DNA from: Anastrepha obliqua
Taxonomy: Eukaryota; Arthropoda; Insecta; Diptera; Tephritidae
Direction: 5' to 3'
NCBI RefSeq assembly: GCF_027943255.1
Contig: NC_072893.1
Coordinates: 42,368,001-42,432,000 of the forward strand
DNA: 64,000 nucleotides
Shown here: positions 10,962-22,252 of the stretch, one piece after another
Position numbering within the stretch: position 1 is the first letter of the stretch
Layout of the letters: every line of letters starts with the position of its first letter
The notes under the pieces: model-generated
What the model was told of the DNA's origin: nothing
The model's input: only the letters and a program-made list of their open reading frames with translations
The model's database searches: none
Position numbers and translations under genes: made by a program

Positions 10962-11795
10962 TTAATGTCATTCGTGTATATGTAAATGCTTGCCTTGATA
11001 ATTTGCCAAGGTATCCTGCATATAAATACCAAATACTTGAATTTATTTGGATTCCTCGTCTGGCCAGTAATCCCATCACAAGTTTTACAGACATTCAAAC
11101 GTCATAAAAGGAGTCCCGTTTCGCATTTTGCTACATGCACTCTTCTACTACTCGTACAAGCATACGTTATATGCACTGACTTTAAGCCGAAGTCAAAAAT
11201 TGGAAAAATAATAAAGGTGAAATTCGAAAGCAGCACCTGTGAGCTTACACACGCGCACACGCACACATTTGTATGGCTTACACTGTAATGCTGAGTCCTG
11301 TACAAGTCAACGTTGGTCAGCTATGTTCGTACGGACTGGAAAAGCGGCACTTGCGGCTACTGTATGCTGCACCAGCAGATGCTGTCCAGACTCATTAAAA
11401 TTACTCATACGTCTAGTCGTACGAGCCAAAAGGGACTACGCTGCTGTAGCTTTTTGCTCATATCTAGTTTCCGGTTACTTAAATTGGTTATGGCTTATGG
11501 TAAGAAAAGAAATTTGATATGCATTTATTTGTACCTAAATATGTTTGTATGTATGCATGCATGAGTATGTGTTGCCTTGCAAGGTTAATTTTTTTGTTGT
11601 TTATTAGTGCGCGTACTTGTTGCTTTTACTGCCAGCTCAGTTTACGAAGCTTGCCAACTTGTTAAATCTAATTTTTCTAACCTTTTTTATTGATGGTTGG
11701 ATATGGGATTCACTGCGTAAGTAAATTTATGCGTTGGTGCACTGCCTTAGTTAGGTAGAGTTTCTTAATTACTATACTAGAACTTATATGTAATA
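10962..11795. other. No gene recognised
   Basis: Between the TTAA element and the Tigger element I see no coding similarity. The overlapping short frames around 10880-11564 are mutual shadows, and an AC-rich stretch occurs at about 11248-11265. Confidence 0.5.
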
Positions 11796-12555
11796 CAGGT
11801 AGCCCTCCTTCAACACGGCATCTTATAACACGACTTCGCTTGAACACGTTAAGAAAATTGCAAAAACCTTTGTAAAGCACTTTACATCTACAGCCGTCGC
11901 GAGGCTTGCCGTCTTAAAGATGCAATGTTGCCACTGAGATGTATGGTATACAGTTTTTTCTCAGTGAGTGTTGGGGAAATGATTTCTTTTCATCTCCGTG
12001 CCCTGAAAACTAAAGTGTCTCACGCTACTGCTCAGCTATCTGCGTCGAGCCGCGGTGTGTTAAAGAATAACTTTTGAACACAAAGTTTCAGACCCAAGCC
12101 ATGCCCGAGAAAGATAAGAAAACAACGTTCAAGAGGAAATTCATTTCGTTGGAAGTAAAGATACAAATCTTCGATCGTCTTTTGAAAGAAGAAAAATTAT
12201 CTCACATTTGAAAAATCCTTAATTTGAATGCAACAACAGTCCGGATTCTCAAGAAAAATGAAAAAGAAGTAAGAAGTGCAGTTGCTGCAGTTACTGCAGG
12301 ATCATTGACATCCGCAAAACGTGTAGCTCGCCCCTGGGTGTCAATAATTGATAAAATAGGAAAGGCTGACTGCATTTGGATTGATGATTGCTGTCAAAAA
12401 AAAAAAGATATCCATTAGATGAGAATATCATCAAACAAAAAGCACTAAAATTTTAGAAACATCTTAAAGAACAAAGAGAATCCTCTGTCAACCCAGATTT
12501 TGTGGCAAGTAAAGGTTGGTTCGAATAATTCAAAAAGCGTTTTGCTATTCATAAC

Positions 12556-12910
12556 AAAAACAAAGAAAAGCACACAGCACACAGTACACATTGCATCAGT
12601 GGCACCAGCAAGAGGAAGTGGCCAATCGCGATAATATCGCAGACAAACCAAATTTAGCGAAGTTCTCAATCATATGTGTGATCCTTCTGGCAGAAAAATG
12701 TGAAACACAGATGGCGCTCCAAGCAGCAAGAAAGCGTTATTCCTAAGCAACGACAGGTGGGCATTCCCACTATTTAGGTCTGGTAGCGGCAGGCTAATCA
12801 CCTACCCTCTCAGAAAGCAAAATAGATTAACGAAACTAACGCAAGACTTAGTCTTCTCGCGGCCCTATGCGCCCGAGAGGAGTGAACAAGGAAAACCAAA
12901 AATAAATAAG
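12556..12910 (+). repeat. 355-bp retroposed repeat inside the Tigger element, with TSD
   Basis: TATTCATAAC occurs at 12546-12555 and again at 12911-12920, a perfect 10-bp target-site duplication. Removing the insert plus one TSD rejoins the Tigger frame in the expected FKKRFAIHNI region. The insert ends in an A-rich AAAAATAAATAAG tail, so it arrived by target-primed reverse transcription. A second copy at 8333-8635 has the same left boundary. Its 3' part resembles RTE-like LINE ends, so it could be a SINE parasitising an RTE or a short LINE tail. Confidence 0.85.
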
Positions 12911-13366
12911 TATTCATAACATAGGAATCCAAGAATGGGCCGGCCGATCTTATAGAAGAGCAAGGATATACAGGAGCTCAAGTTTTCAATGCCGACGAAA
13001 CTGGGTCTTGGTGAAAAAAATGACCAGTAGAAGCTTCATATCGAAAAAAGAAAAAAAACAGCGCCCGGATTTAAGGTCACAAAAGATCGACTAACGCTCT
13101 AACTGGAAATTTATTTAAAGATTGGTTTTTAAATTGTTTTGTGCCAGACGTAGAACCTTATTTAAGGCAGAAAAATTTGAGCTTTAAGGTGCTATTACTA
13201 TTAGATAATGCTCCATAATGTCACCCACAGGTATTGAATTATGCCAACGTCAAAATACTGTTCCTACCATCTAACACTACTTCGTTGGACGAACCATTGG
13301 AATCAAGGTATTATTTATAACTTTAAAACGTATTGCATAAGAAGAGCTTTACAGCGGATTTTTAGG

Positions 13367-13857
13367 TTTTTTTTTTTGTCGGCACAGACTAGCAAGTACA
13401 GCATTCAACACAATTAAATCCATTGCACTGTACCCGGATTACCTTTTTAATATTCTTTAAATCTACATGACCTCCGAAGAAATCTGAGTAGATCTTCTGG
13501 TGCCAAGGAGCCAAGGTGGTCGCTTCTTAACACATCAGTGCCAAAGACCTCAAGCCTGATTCGAGCGAAGGCGGGGCAGACACACAGAAAGTGGTCCGCC
13601 GTCACGTCCTCCTCTTCACAAGCTGGGCAGAGTACACTGTCTCAGATGCCTACCTTTTCCATGCGTTTCGCCCAGAGAAAGTGACCCGTCATCAGTCCAC
13701 TCCCTTCTGGTGAGCAAAGGATCGATCACCATGAGGAGACAGCACACCGCCTTGGGGGCAACCTCCGACACCAGCAGATCTTCCTCTGCTCGCCGCGAGA
13801 CGATTCTTCGGGCCAGCATCGAACGAATCCAATTCACTAGCACCCGGTCTACGCCGT
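13367..13857 (-). pseudogene. Internally deleted LINE inserted in the Tigger element
   Basis: On the minus strand, reverse-transcriptase text (NWIRSMLARRIV, then GGVLSP) is followed after a deletion by TGHFLW and the C-terminal motif CPACEEEDVTADHFLCVC (C-x2-C-x8-H-x4-C), then PEDLLRFLRR and a stop near 13447. A poly-T run at 13367-13378 is the A-tail on the minus strand. The deletion removed the rest of the reverse transcriptase and the RNase H. No clear TSD was found. Confidence 0.78.
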
Positions 13858-14160
13858 GTCTACTAGCAGAGCTGCCATACTGTTAAAAGTGGCACTATCA
13901 AACGGAGGCGAAGATTTTGTGGACATGGCTATTGAGGACGTTCAAGATTTATTGGTGGAAGGAGAAGTTGACGTAGCGGATCTGATGGAAATGGAATCCG
14001 AAGCTGTAAATCCAATCGATTCTGAAGATACTAGCACTGATGAAGATTGTGCAGTTAATAACTTAACACTAAAAAAATTAAAAGGGAGCTGCAAATCTGT
14101 CTAGCTCCATGCCGAGAAATTTACAATGAAAGAAGCAGCAAGCAAAGTACAATTAAAGAT

Positions 14161-14847
14161 TTTTTTTAGAGGGACGAAGATGCGAGATGCTGGCGCTTAT
14201 TGCATGTTGGAAAACCCACGGTTCATCACCAATTACTACGTCTCGTCTTTCCTCGCCTCTTTAATGAGGTTTTTCGAATGTTGAATTCTGAGCAATTTTT
14301 GGTCCTCAATTTGTGCGGAAAGAAACGTGCACAGGCCTTTCGTAAGTCCAAATGATCAGTTCCAATGTAATAAATCGATGTTTTGGAGATATTTAACTCC
14401 GATTCCATGAATTTCAGCGATGATTTCGTTTCTTTTTTGATAAATTTACGAACAATTTCGATGGAGTTTTCAATAACTACTGATTTTGGGCTGGCTTGTG
14501 TGCTTGGTGTCACTTATGTCCTCACAGTCATCTCTGAAACGTGTAAATCACTCATGAACTCTGGCAGGTGATACACTTTTTTTCATCAATTCAAATGTTT
14601 CGGTAAGCGTTTTACCGATTTTAAAACAAAATTTGATATTAGGTCTTTGTTCGAAACTCATTTTTGTACCAATGGCCCAAACATACTGATACTTTAGATG
14701 CAATAACTTCGCTTCCACGGAACCAAATGTCACCAGGCATTCACTGGAAATCAGCTAGGGATGTAATTTCCAACGCACTAACTCAAAGATGGCGCCATCA
14801 GAAACATTTTTATGATGCCAGTCTTGTTTATTTTGGACTTCACCTTG
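14161..14847 (-). mobile_element. mariner fragment, 5' half (same family as 40527-41650)
   Basis: The right end (14830-14847) carries the terminal repeat that reads inward CAAGGTGAAGTCCAAAATAA, followed by TA. Coding on the minus strand gives MSFEQRPNIKFCFKIGKTLTETFELMKK, then ELNISKTSIYYI and HLDLRKACARFFPHK, which is the mariner N-terminal helix-turn-helix domain, frameshifted. The element is cut off at about 14165 before the catalytic core. The sister copy at 40527-41650 has both ends. Confidence 0.85.
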
Positions 14848-15439
14848 TATATTGTTTATGTAGAACTAGAAACAAATTGTTTTTAATATGTTTTCGGACC
14901 ATAACCCCCGTTTTTGTACTCGCTCTGGGTCTCATAAAACGTTTTCACACAACACGAGATTTTCTAGGAACCCATCTACCTTTTTATAGGAGGCTTACCT
15001 GTACTTGTATGTATATGAAGAGTGTAGTAGTTATGCAAATATGTATGTACTTTATACGCCTTTGCAGAAGTTTGCAATTTTGATTAACTCAATCCAATTT
15101 AAAAGCAAATTGGTAAGCAAATGGTAAATATAGATGTTGGTCACCGTAGCCAAAAAAGTTTTTTCTACGAGCGCTCGCACTTAGGCAATGTCAAACCTTT
15201 ATGTGTATTTCAGTATTGGAAAATTTTCGCATCAAAAATCATCTGCTATTCGGAGGCGGCACAAAACTGTAAGTTCATTAATTTGTAGGAGAGGCGTCAA
15301 AACGCACACCACAAATAGCAGACAAAACGTGGGCTAATACCTTTAAAGGATGGATTAGTGTCCATTAAGGGTAAAACTATTTTCTATACCTTCTACAGTA
15401 CCTTTCTATACCTTAAAAGTACAGGGCTTAGCTGTAAGG
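14848..15439. other. No gene; SINE scrap at 15255-15330
   Basis: Most of the stretch is unassigned. At about 15255-15330 the text AAAACGCACACCACAAATAG and neighbouring bases match the 3' half of the SINE family seen at 22, 23, 31 and 41 kb, but with many changes and no pol III boxes. It is an old SINE fragment. Confidence 0.55.
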
Positions 15440-17520
15440 TATGTAGGTAGGTTAGATGGGTACACTACAAGTAGCGCTAGAGTGCCGTTTTAATACCATA
15501 GTGTAGACCACTACTTGCCTGTTACAAAACCGAAAGGAAAAAAAACCATCTACAGCCGTCCAGTCCTGTAGTGTAGTGGAGGAGAGAATGGGATCAAGGC
15601 TGGAGAACTGCCTCAAGCTAATCCCGAAAGGCACACTAAGGAACCTCATGAACCTAGCCGCCATACCCGGACATTTCCAAAGAAAGTGTTCAAGTATTCA
15701 ACAGTTACTTTCTCTGCCGGACCACCACAGCTTCTGCAATGGGGGCTGTACCGAAGTCCAAGCCTCTCCGCATGAGTACCGATCGCCCTATGAAAGGTGA
15801 CCACCGCTATGAGTTTGGAACTTGAATTCCGTGAGATCCGCACCACTTTAAGTGTCCTGCTTCTGTCGTACTGAGGCACGATAAAATATAACTTCATCTG
15901 TTTTGCGATTGTTTAAGAAAGAAATTGTGCAGTATCTCTTTAACAACGGCCAAGGGTACACCGATGTCTAAGATGGGAACAACTGAAATAGATTCTGTCA
16001 ACCCTTTCCTGGCAAGCTCATCGAAAATTTCATTTCTCTCTATGTTCCTATGTCCTGGAACCCAGATAAGAAAAATGTTTCCTGCACATTTGAGACGTTT
16101 GATCTCCAGAAGAGAGCTGCAACACAGGCTGCCACAGGATCTTGATCTCAGCTTGACTATCGGAAAAGATATTTATGTCTTCCTCCCAACAGCGATCCCT
16201 GTGGCCTGTTTTTGGCCAAAAAGTCGCGCACAAGCAACGATATGTGAGCAGTGCCTTATCGTGATGCAAGAGCCAATTTTTGTTCTTCCACTAATCCGGG
16301 CGTTTCTGGCGGATTGCTTCGCGCAAATTGCGCATAACTTGCAGGTAATATTCCTTATTGACCGTTTAACCCTGTGGCAAGCACTCATGATGCACAACGC
16401 CCCTGCAATCGAACAAAACGGTAAGCAAAACTTTTACATTCGACCGAACTTGACGTGCGTTTTTCGATCTTGGTTCATGTGGTAGCTTCCATTGAGGTGA
16501 TTGAGCCTTGGTTTCCACGTCATAACTATAAACCTACAATTCATCACCAGTTATGACCCCCTGGAGCAAATTGGGGTCGTCGCGGACAGAGTCCAACATC
16601 TCATTAGCAATGTTCATGCGATGTTGCTTTTTGTCGAAATTGAGCAGTTTTGGTACGAATTTTGCGCGACCCGTCTCATGCCCCAATCATTGAAAAAAAT
16701 CGAATGGGACGAGCCAATCGATATGTCTAGGTCCTCAGCAACTTCTCTTACGGTGATTCGACGATTGGCCAATACCATTTTCTTCACTTCATCAATTTTT
16801 TCGTCTGTTTTTGAAGTGCTCGGGCGTCCGGCACGTTTTTCGTCGTTCACATCTTCTCGGCCTTCTGATAACATTTTGTACCACCGATAAAAGTTGCTTT
16901 GGTCCAAAGTAGCTTCTCCGTATGACACAGTCAATATTCGGAATGCATCCGCGCACTTAATTTCGTTTTTCACACAAAATTTGATACAGGTTCTTCGATC
17001 CATCTGTTTGAATAGGTAAAAATCGAAGACGACCCGAAACACGTGCAAGCAAAGCAGCTGTCAACAATTAACTGAATATTCAAAATGGCCGACCTCGTCG
17101 GCATGAGTGAGAGACATGAGTACCAACATATAGCCATAAAAAAATCGAAATTCGAATATACGTAACCTGTAAAAATTCAAAATTCGCGATATTTTTTGAA
17201 CACACTTCGTATTGGCTACTCTAGAGAAAACTCCGGCTCCAACTTCAGATTTCATCTTGGATCCGTCGGCGAAAACAGAGCTACCTATGTTTGGGCAGAT
17301 TCTCTCCTCCTTCCAACCCAGGCTGCTTGGAAAGATAGGCCTATCACAATCCGCAAAACCCAGTTTGCGGATGGAGAAAGGAAGTACAGAGAAGGATGGA
17401 GAAATCTGTCTCAAAATGCTACCATGTCCCACAGAAGTTTGCCTTCAGAGGCCAACCACCTTCAAACTAATAGCGCTCTGAGTGGCAATGGATTCAACTT
17501 GAAGATCAACGGGAAGTAAG
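15440..17520 (-). mobile_element. RNase H-type LINE, 5'-truncated, split by a mariner
   Basis: On the minus strand, going from 17520 down, linker text leads to FADGSKMKSEVGAGVFS (RNase H first Asp). The element is then interrupted by a mariner (16186-17209). It resumes with EEDINIFSDSQAEIK (RNase H Asp block), a WVPGHR-like remnant, CRSCGGPAEKVT and a final C-H-C zinc motif near 15700-15800. A few dozen residues of RNase H around the Glu block are missing at the mariner's 3' junction. Frameshifts are frequent. The reverse transcriptase is not recognisable. TAGG-type repeats near 15443 may mark the 3' tail. Confidence 0.78.
16186..17209 (-). mobile_element. mariner (DD34D) element nested in the LINE
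   Basis: The 5' end is at 17209, where CGAAGTGTGTTCAAAAAATA reads inward, with the target TA at 17210-17211. The transposase N-terminus (minus, from about 17000) is well preserved: MDRRTCIKFCVKNEIK, YRWYKMLSEGRED, GRPSTSKTDE, VREVAEDLDISIGS, a complete mariner helix-turn-helix domain. The core survives as NKEYYLQVMRNLREAIRQK-like text and a damaged second-Asp block (LHHDKA). The 3' terminal repeat and the third Asp block are lost at about 16186. It is inactive. Confidence 0.85.
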
Positions 17521-17914
17521 TGCAGTGTGCCCTTTCGACGGTTGTATATCTTGCTGCGGTGAAAGGGCTTAAGTAAGATCAATGAACCAAGGAGCTAGGC
17601 CCTCTGAGGATCAGCCATGTTGGATAGGTTCTTGGAGAGATTCCGAAAACTAAAACGTAATCAATTTCCAAGTCAAGGTGTACTTGGAATCGTGCCGAGG
17701 AATGAATGGTGCAGGAAACTAAAACATGTGCATCGCTAACGGAGACTCCCTCTCGAATACCTGGCCGCCTTTGAGAGTAACTGCCTTGCCACGGTAAGGG
17801 CGCTGCCGCGGAGGAACCCATTACTTCCCCTTTGTAATCGTAGGTTATGGAGTTTGTCGTAAGTCAGGCAGAAGAACGGTAAGAACCAGAACGGTAAGTC
17901 AGACGGTAAGTCCA
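17521..17914. other. No clear gene; possible LINE remnant
   Basis: This may be an eroded upstream part of the minus-strand LINE, since it directly abuts it. No reverse-transcriptase motif can be read with confidence, and the 80-codon minus frame at 17579-17821 has no recognisable domain. Confidence 0.35.
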
Positions 17915-18090
17915 CTTTTTATGCGAATATCCAGGTCTAGCTTGAGTAAGACTTCGCTCTTTCGGTAAACCTTTCCAATAGCAAATTAATGAAATCTCCG
18001 ATATAGGGCTAAAAAAATTATTATTATATCTGGAGCTCCTGAAATGGATCTGACTCATACAACAAAAAAAAAAACGGGAACAGCGGTAAT
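17915..18090 (+). pseudogene. 3' terminal fragment of the LINE family at 23698-24985
   Basis: The text RLRSFGKPFQ, QINEISDI and LLLYLELLKWI followed by TGA matches the last residues of the open frame at 23786-24859. The untranslated tail (A-run, then GGTAATAAAACG) matches as well. It has in-frame stops and only about 45 codons. It meets another LINE tail-to-tail at about 18090. Confidence 0.85.
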
Positions 18091-19025
18091 AAAACGACGC
18101 TTGGTTGGTTGGTTGGCTTAAGTGGTGATTCTTCCAGAATCCAACTAGCGCTTCCGCACCATTTCGTTACCAACATGTTTACCAGTTGTTTACAGCATTA
18201 CTATATCCAGTCTGTGCGGTTCAGCAACCTTAACAGGTTGTTGAAATCTAAGCCAGACAGCTGTTCCACACTCTCGAACAGCGGTTTACCCATGGTTAAT
18301 ATTCTGTCCTTCCATAGGGCAGGGCATTCGCAGATTAATGGTAGAGAAGATTGTGAGATATGTCTATTTTGGCCCATTTTGGCTGCTTGTTCTCCCACAG
18401 ACCTAAAGCCAGTTATGACTGCCGTTAGTCTCCAGGCGTCCCGTCGTTTCATTTTTATCAATGTTGACGATTGCTTAAGGTTGTAGATGGGCCATAACGT
18501 TCTGCTAATTTTGCATTTCGTTTGGTCTCTCCATCTAGAAACTGCAATTCGGAGGTATTTTATGAATATTGTACTCTTGACTGCACCTAATGGTGTGCAC
18601 TGCATCGATTCTGTAAGAGCATTATTCATGGCAGATCCCCCTCTTGCCAGTTAATTCGCTTTTTCATTACCTTCAATGCTCCGATGTCCTGGCACCCAGA
18701 TTAAGGTAACTTTATGGTTTTCGCACAAGGTGGTAAGGCTAGTCCTGCTTTGCTCCACCACTTTAGAGGTTGTTGTATGAGAATATATACCAGCTCCAAC
18801 ACCACAATATATTTTATTGCCATCTGTATAGACTGTAGTGTCGAAGTTGTTTAGTGAGAATCCCTTATTCCATTCTTTCCTAGATGGAAAGATAGTGACA
18901 AAATTTCTACTGAATGTTACCGTCGGGACGATGTAGCCAGTCCTCTTCGAGGTATACTGGGCTTGTCGCAGTAATAGACTGGCATGGCCATGAGCTTTTT
19001 CCTTCCAGCGACCCGCTTCATTTAA
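18091..19025 (-). pseudogene. RNase H-type LINE 3' fragment
   Basis: On the minus strand: YTDGNKIYCGVGAGIYS (RNase H Asp block), IWVPGHRSIEGNEKAN (last RNase H Asp region), then RRDAWRLTAVITG and a closing LLRLLNRTDWI. The block SLPLICECPALWKDR is the remnant of the zinc motif. The Glu and middle Asp blocks are deleted. The 3' tail ends in a repeated AACC motif on the minus strand (GGTT repeats at 18098-18116), a simple-repeat tail typical of I/LOA-like LINEs. Confidence 0.8.
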
Positions 19026-20594
19026 ACTAAATGCACTTATCTATCGAAAATAGAAATTTAAGTGCTGCTTGTGCATTGAGCTCTTGAGCCAGTTGTTCAT
19101 GATTTCGATTTTAATCGACTCTATACTCGTCACACACCGAAAATGCTTGTGTCAGCCGCTAAAAAACCTTCTATTTTGCGCTTTGAATTTTGGTGTCTTT
19201 TTATTGACAAAACAAAAGCTGAAGCTGCAAAGAGAATTTATTTAATGATTGAATGAATTGTTTTTTTCCAAACTTTTATTGGAAAACTTTTCTATGAAAG
19301 TTTGCTTTTAACCAAAATTTATCATCTCTATGTATTTTAAATTCAAGATTTTCGCTTACTCCAGTAAAATCAAAATCTTCATCAAACAATAACTACCGCA
19401 CTGAGCCTCAACGGATGCCATTGGCAGCATATAAAATTGACTGTCAAAAGTTTTTGCTACGCTTCATTTCCCACAATCCCACAACAGCACGAGCTCAACA
19501 GCTGTTCTGCAACTCCTTGCTGGCATGGGCACACAGCTTCACTGTCATTGTATTTAGTGCCGAGTTAGTTGGAATTCCATGCGGATGGCGAAATGGCAAA
19601 AAACTGCAAAATCAGCAGAATATCAAAATGATACGCTTGCATTTCCGGCAACAGTAATTTTCACACACTTTCTGCATAGCTTCATGCACCTACATACACA
19701 TACACATATAGTATGTCTAAATACTTACTGATATGTACGTATGTACAAAGGCCTCAGTCGCGTTCGAATATACTTACAAATTAAGCTTTTGCAAACAATT
19801 TCCCGATTACGCCAGTATCAAAGATTGAAAGTAGAGTCAGCTGCTGTGCATGGATGACTCCTCCTCCTTTGAATTAGGCAGGCAATAAATGCGACCACAA
19901 ACGATCATTTAAAAAGCGCGAAGGATAGACAAAGAGAGGGTGTAATGCCTCTTCGCTTTCTCACAACCACTAAAACTGTCAAATAAACTTATATTTTACT
20001 ATCAGCCACTATAAAAGCATTCCATTTGAAGTTGGCGCCATCAAGCGTCACCGCCGCAACAGTTCATTTGCTGTCAGCCACAAAAACTTTGTCATAAGTA
20101 ACTGACAATAAATGTCACACAAAATGCCATAAAAGCACAATAGTCAAACTTCATCCTCGCTTGCCGCCAAAGTAATATGAAACACACACATGCCAACATA
20201 TGGACATTATATTTAATATTTTGCGCCTGCTGTTACACTTACGTTGCATCGCACAGCCTATTCTCGGGCGCCCACAAAATTGGCAGCCATAGCGGAAAAT
20301 TTAGTTCAGAGCTTAGGCGCTCCTTGTGCCGCCAGTTGTTAAACTAAGCTCAAAAGCATGTCATAACTTTCACATGTCAAGCACAAACATACATTCACAC
20401 ACACACACACATTCACGCATTTATATAAACCCTAAAGGAAATGGCATTGTCTCTAGACTAGCATGGAAATAGGTCATATTGAAGTCGTATTTCTTGGCGA
20501 TGAGTCTTAATTTCCACGCTGACTTTGCATCTATTTTGGTTAATGTTTTGATCAGTCAGTATCAGCTGCTAGCCTATATCTGTCGTGTGTACAA
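19026..20594. other. No gene recognised
   Basis: The open frame at 19415-19657 lacks recognisable domains. Short CA- and ACAC-rich microsatellites lie near 19690-19710 and 20395-20412. I see no element ends. Confidence 0.5.
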
Positions 20595-21059
20595 TTTGAG
20601 GGGACTCGGTGGCCCAGAAATTTCAAAAAATCGATTTTTTGTTTATTCGAAATTTTCATGCGCTAATTCTCAATATTATAACTTCTACAGCCCATTAACT
20701 ACGTAGAGAGCGATCCGCGCGCTCCTGTACCTCAATCTTTAAACTCATTTATCTCGAAAAGATTTTTTTCGGCCTGGTATTGTCCAAAAAACAAAAAAAA
20801 AAACACTATTCAACCGAACCGTCTGAAATTGTAAAATGTTGTTCTCAATATCAATGGCTATGGCCAATACTAGAATCATATTATTATTTCAATTATTTTG
20901 TATTTTTTTATTAAAAAACTGAAAAAACCGATTTTTAGAGTGTGAAATTCAAAACCGCGCCATTTTTTCAATTTTTATATTATTATTAATTACAGTGGGG
21001 GGACATAGCTACAGTCACACTGATTAATATTTTTTTTTGGTTTTTGTGTTTCAGATAAA
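20595..21059. repeat. Possible miniature element remnant
   Basis: The left part contains AAAAAATCGATTTTTTG close to a GAGGGGACTCGG end. This arrangement resembles the right end of the TTAA element at 9457-10961, where the same palindrome lies near its terminus. Both contain CGAGA and ACGTAGA landmarks. I cannot identify a matching right end or TSD, so this is tentative. Confidence 0.3.
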
Positions 21060-21061
21060 TA

Positions 21062-21890
21062 AAGGGTGATTTTCTAAGATCTATAGGAAAGTTTTTCAAA
21101 AAAACACACGTAAAATTCAGAAAAATGCATGAAATTTTTATTTAAATCGATAGTACAGTCCGTATAATTTAATGTTTGAAGATTATTTCATGCAAATGTT
21201 GACTGCGACTGCGCTTCAAATGGTCCATCCGCTTAGTCCAATTTTGGCATACTCTTTCAAATGTTTCGGCCGGTATCTCACATATAAATGCGTTAATGTT
21301 GTCTTCCAATGCGTTAATTGAAGCAGGCTTGTCTGAATAGACATGAGCTTTAACATAGCCCCACAAAAAATAATCTAAAGGCGCTAAATCGCACGATCTG
21401 GGTGGCCAATTAACAGGTCCCGAACGTGAAATAAAATGTTCACCGAACTCGCCTCTAAACAAGTCCATTGTTACGCGTGCTGTGTGGCATGTGGGACCGT
21501 CTTGCTGAAACCACATGTCATGCAAGTCAAGCTCTTGCATTTTGGGCAAAAAAAGGTTGAATATCATTTCACGGTAGCGCTCACCACTCACAGTTACGTT
21601 ACGCTTCGCAGCATCTTTGAAGAAGTATGGTCCAATGATACCTCCAGTCCATAAACTGCACCAAACTATGACCTTTTTTGAATACATTGGTAGCTCTTGC
21701 AATTCTTCTGGCTGATCTTCACTAAAAAATCGACAATTCTGCTTATTTACGTACCCATTGATCCAAAAATGAGCTTCGTCGCTGAACACAATTTTTCGAC
21801 TTTAAACTTTCTTAACAGAACACGCACTTTTATAATAAAATTCAATGATTTGCAAGGATTGTTCGTTTGTAAGAAGATTCATGGTTAAAT
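21062..21890 (-). mobile_element. DD41D element copy C
   Basis: The left end AAGGGTGATTTTCTAAG follows a TA at 21060-21061. The right end is cut off near 21890, where a mariner fragment starts. The transposase lies on the minus strand. Its subfamily terminus (AAGGGTGAT) is shared with the relics at 30190-30680 and 47009-48665, not with copies A and B. Confidence 0.85.
21169..21883 (-). pseudogene. DD41D transposase with open catalytic half, helix-turn-helix lost
   Basis: Twenty-odd N-terminal residues (MNLLTNEQSLQIIEFYYKS) from ATG at 21883 run into a stop and then SRKIVFSDEAHFW. From 21789 down to 21169 the frame is open for 206 codons and keeps all three catalytic acids: SDEAHF, WFQQDGPTCHTA, and LAPLDYFLWG, with 41 residues between the last two. 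The DNA-binding domain is deleted. The C-terminus ends with HLHEIIFKH, typical of the family. The catalytic domain alone would not bind its own ends. Confidence 0.9.
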
Positions 21891-21894
21891 TACA

Positions 21895-22252
21895 CTACTG
21901 TGGGCAAAAAGTAAGGTTAATTTGGTTGTAAAATGACAAAATCTTTATTTATTCTTGTAAATCAATTTCATCCCCTTCAAAATAATCCCCTCTCGATGAA
22001 ATACACTTATGCCAACGATTTTTCCAATCCCCGAAACATGCCAAATAGTCCATTTCCGGTATAGCCATCAGCACTTTCTTCGATTCAGCTTTTACCTCCT
22101 CAATCGACTCGAAACGCGTTCCCCGGAGTGGTCTCTTGAGTTTTGGGAATAGCCAGAAGTCACGTGGAGCCAAATCAGGCGAATACGGTGGTTGCGGAAC
22201 GATATGCGTGGAATTTTTGGCGAAATGGTCACGAAGAACGAGTGCAGTGTGA
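21895..22252 (-). pseudogene. mariner (DD34D) 3' fragment
   Basis: Minus-strand text: HTALVLRDHFAKNST, then IVPQPPYSPDLAPRDFWLFP (third Asp block), KLKRPLRGTRF, and the tail W-K-N-R-W-H-K-C with GDYFEGDEI. The terminal repeat is probably CTGTGGGCAAAAAGTAAGG at about 21896. The 5' part is missing at the junction with the SINE at 22253. Confidence 0.85.

Larger units (their letters stand above)
12101..14103 (+). pseudogene. Tigger/pogo transposase pseudogene (with two inserts)
   Basis: The ATG at 12101 starts MPEKDKKTTFKRK, then a psq/CENP-B type helix-turn-helix segment (SLEVKIQIF), VRILKKNEKEV, and the second DNA-binding domain ending FVASKGWF. After the 355-bp insert the DDE core continues with GYTGAQVFNADETGSW (first Asp), PGFKV, then LLLLDNAP-like text (second Asp) and NTTSL. 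The C-terminal acidic part lies at 13856-14103 (GGEDFVDMAIEDVQDLL). An internal deletion follows KDRLTL, and many stops and shifts are present. It is dead; its family role is cut-and-paste transposition. Confidence 0.85.
11796..14160 (+). mobile_element. Tigger/pogo DNA transposon, heavily interrupted
   Basis: The left end begins CAGGTAGCCCTCCTTCAACA after a TA (11794-11795), in the style of Tigger/pogo terminal repeats. The right terminal repeat is not seen. Inside are remnants of a transposase in order: N-terminal CENP-B-like helix-turn-helix, a second DNA-binding region, DDE core and acidic C-terminus. A 355-bp repeat (12556-12910) and a minus-strand LINE fragment (13367-13857) have landed inside it. 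Confidence 0.82.

Noticed and set aside
15925..16485. 186-codon plus-strand frame
   Set aside because: Antisense to the RNase H LINE and mariner, whose motifs are on the minus strand.
19415..19657. Possible host exon
   Set aside because: No domain, no splice-site pair or homologous text that I can recognise.
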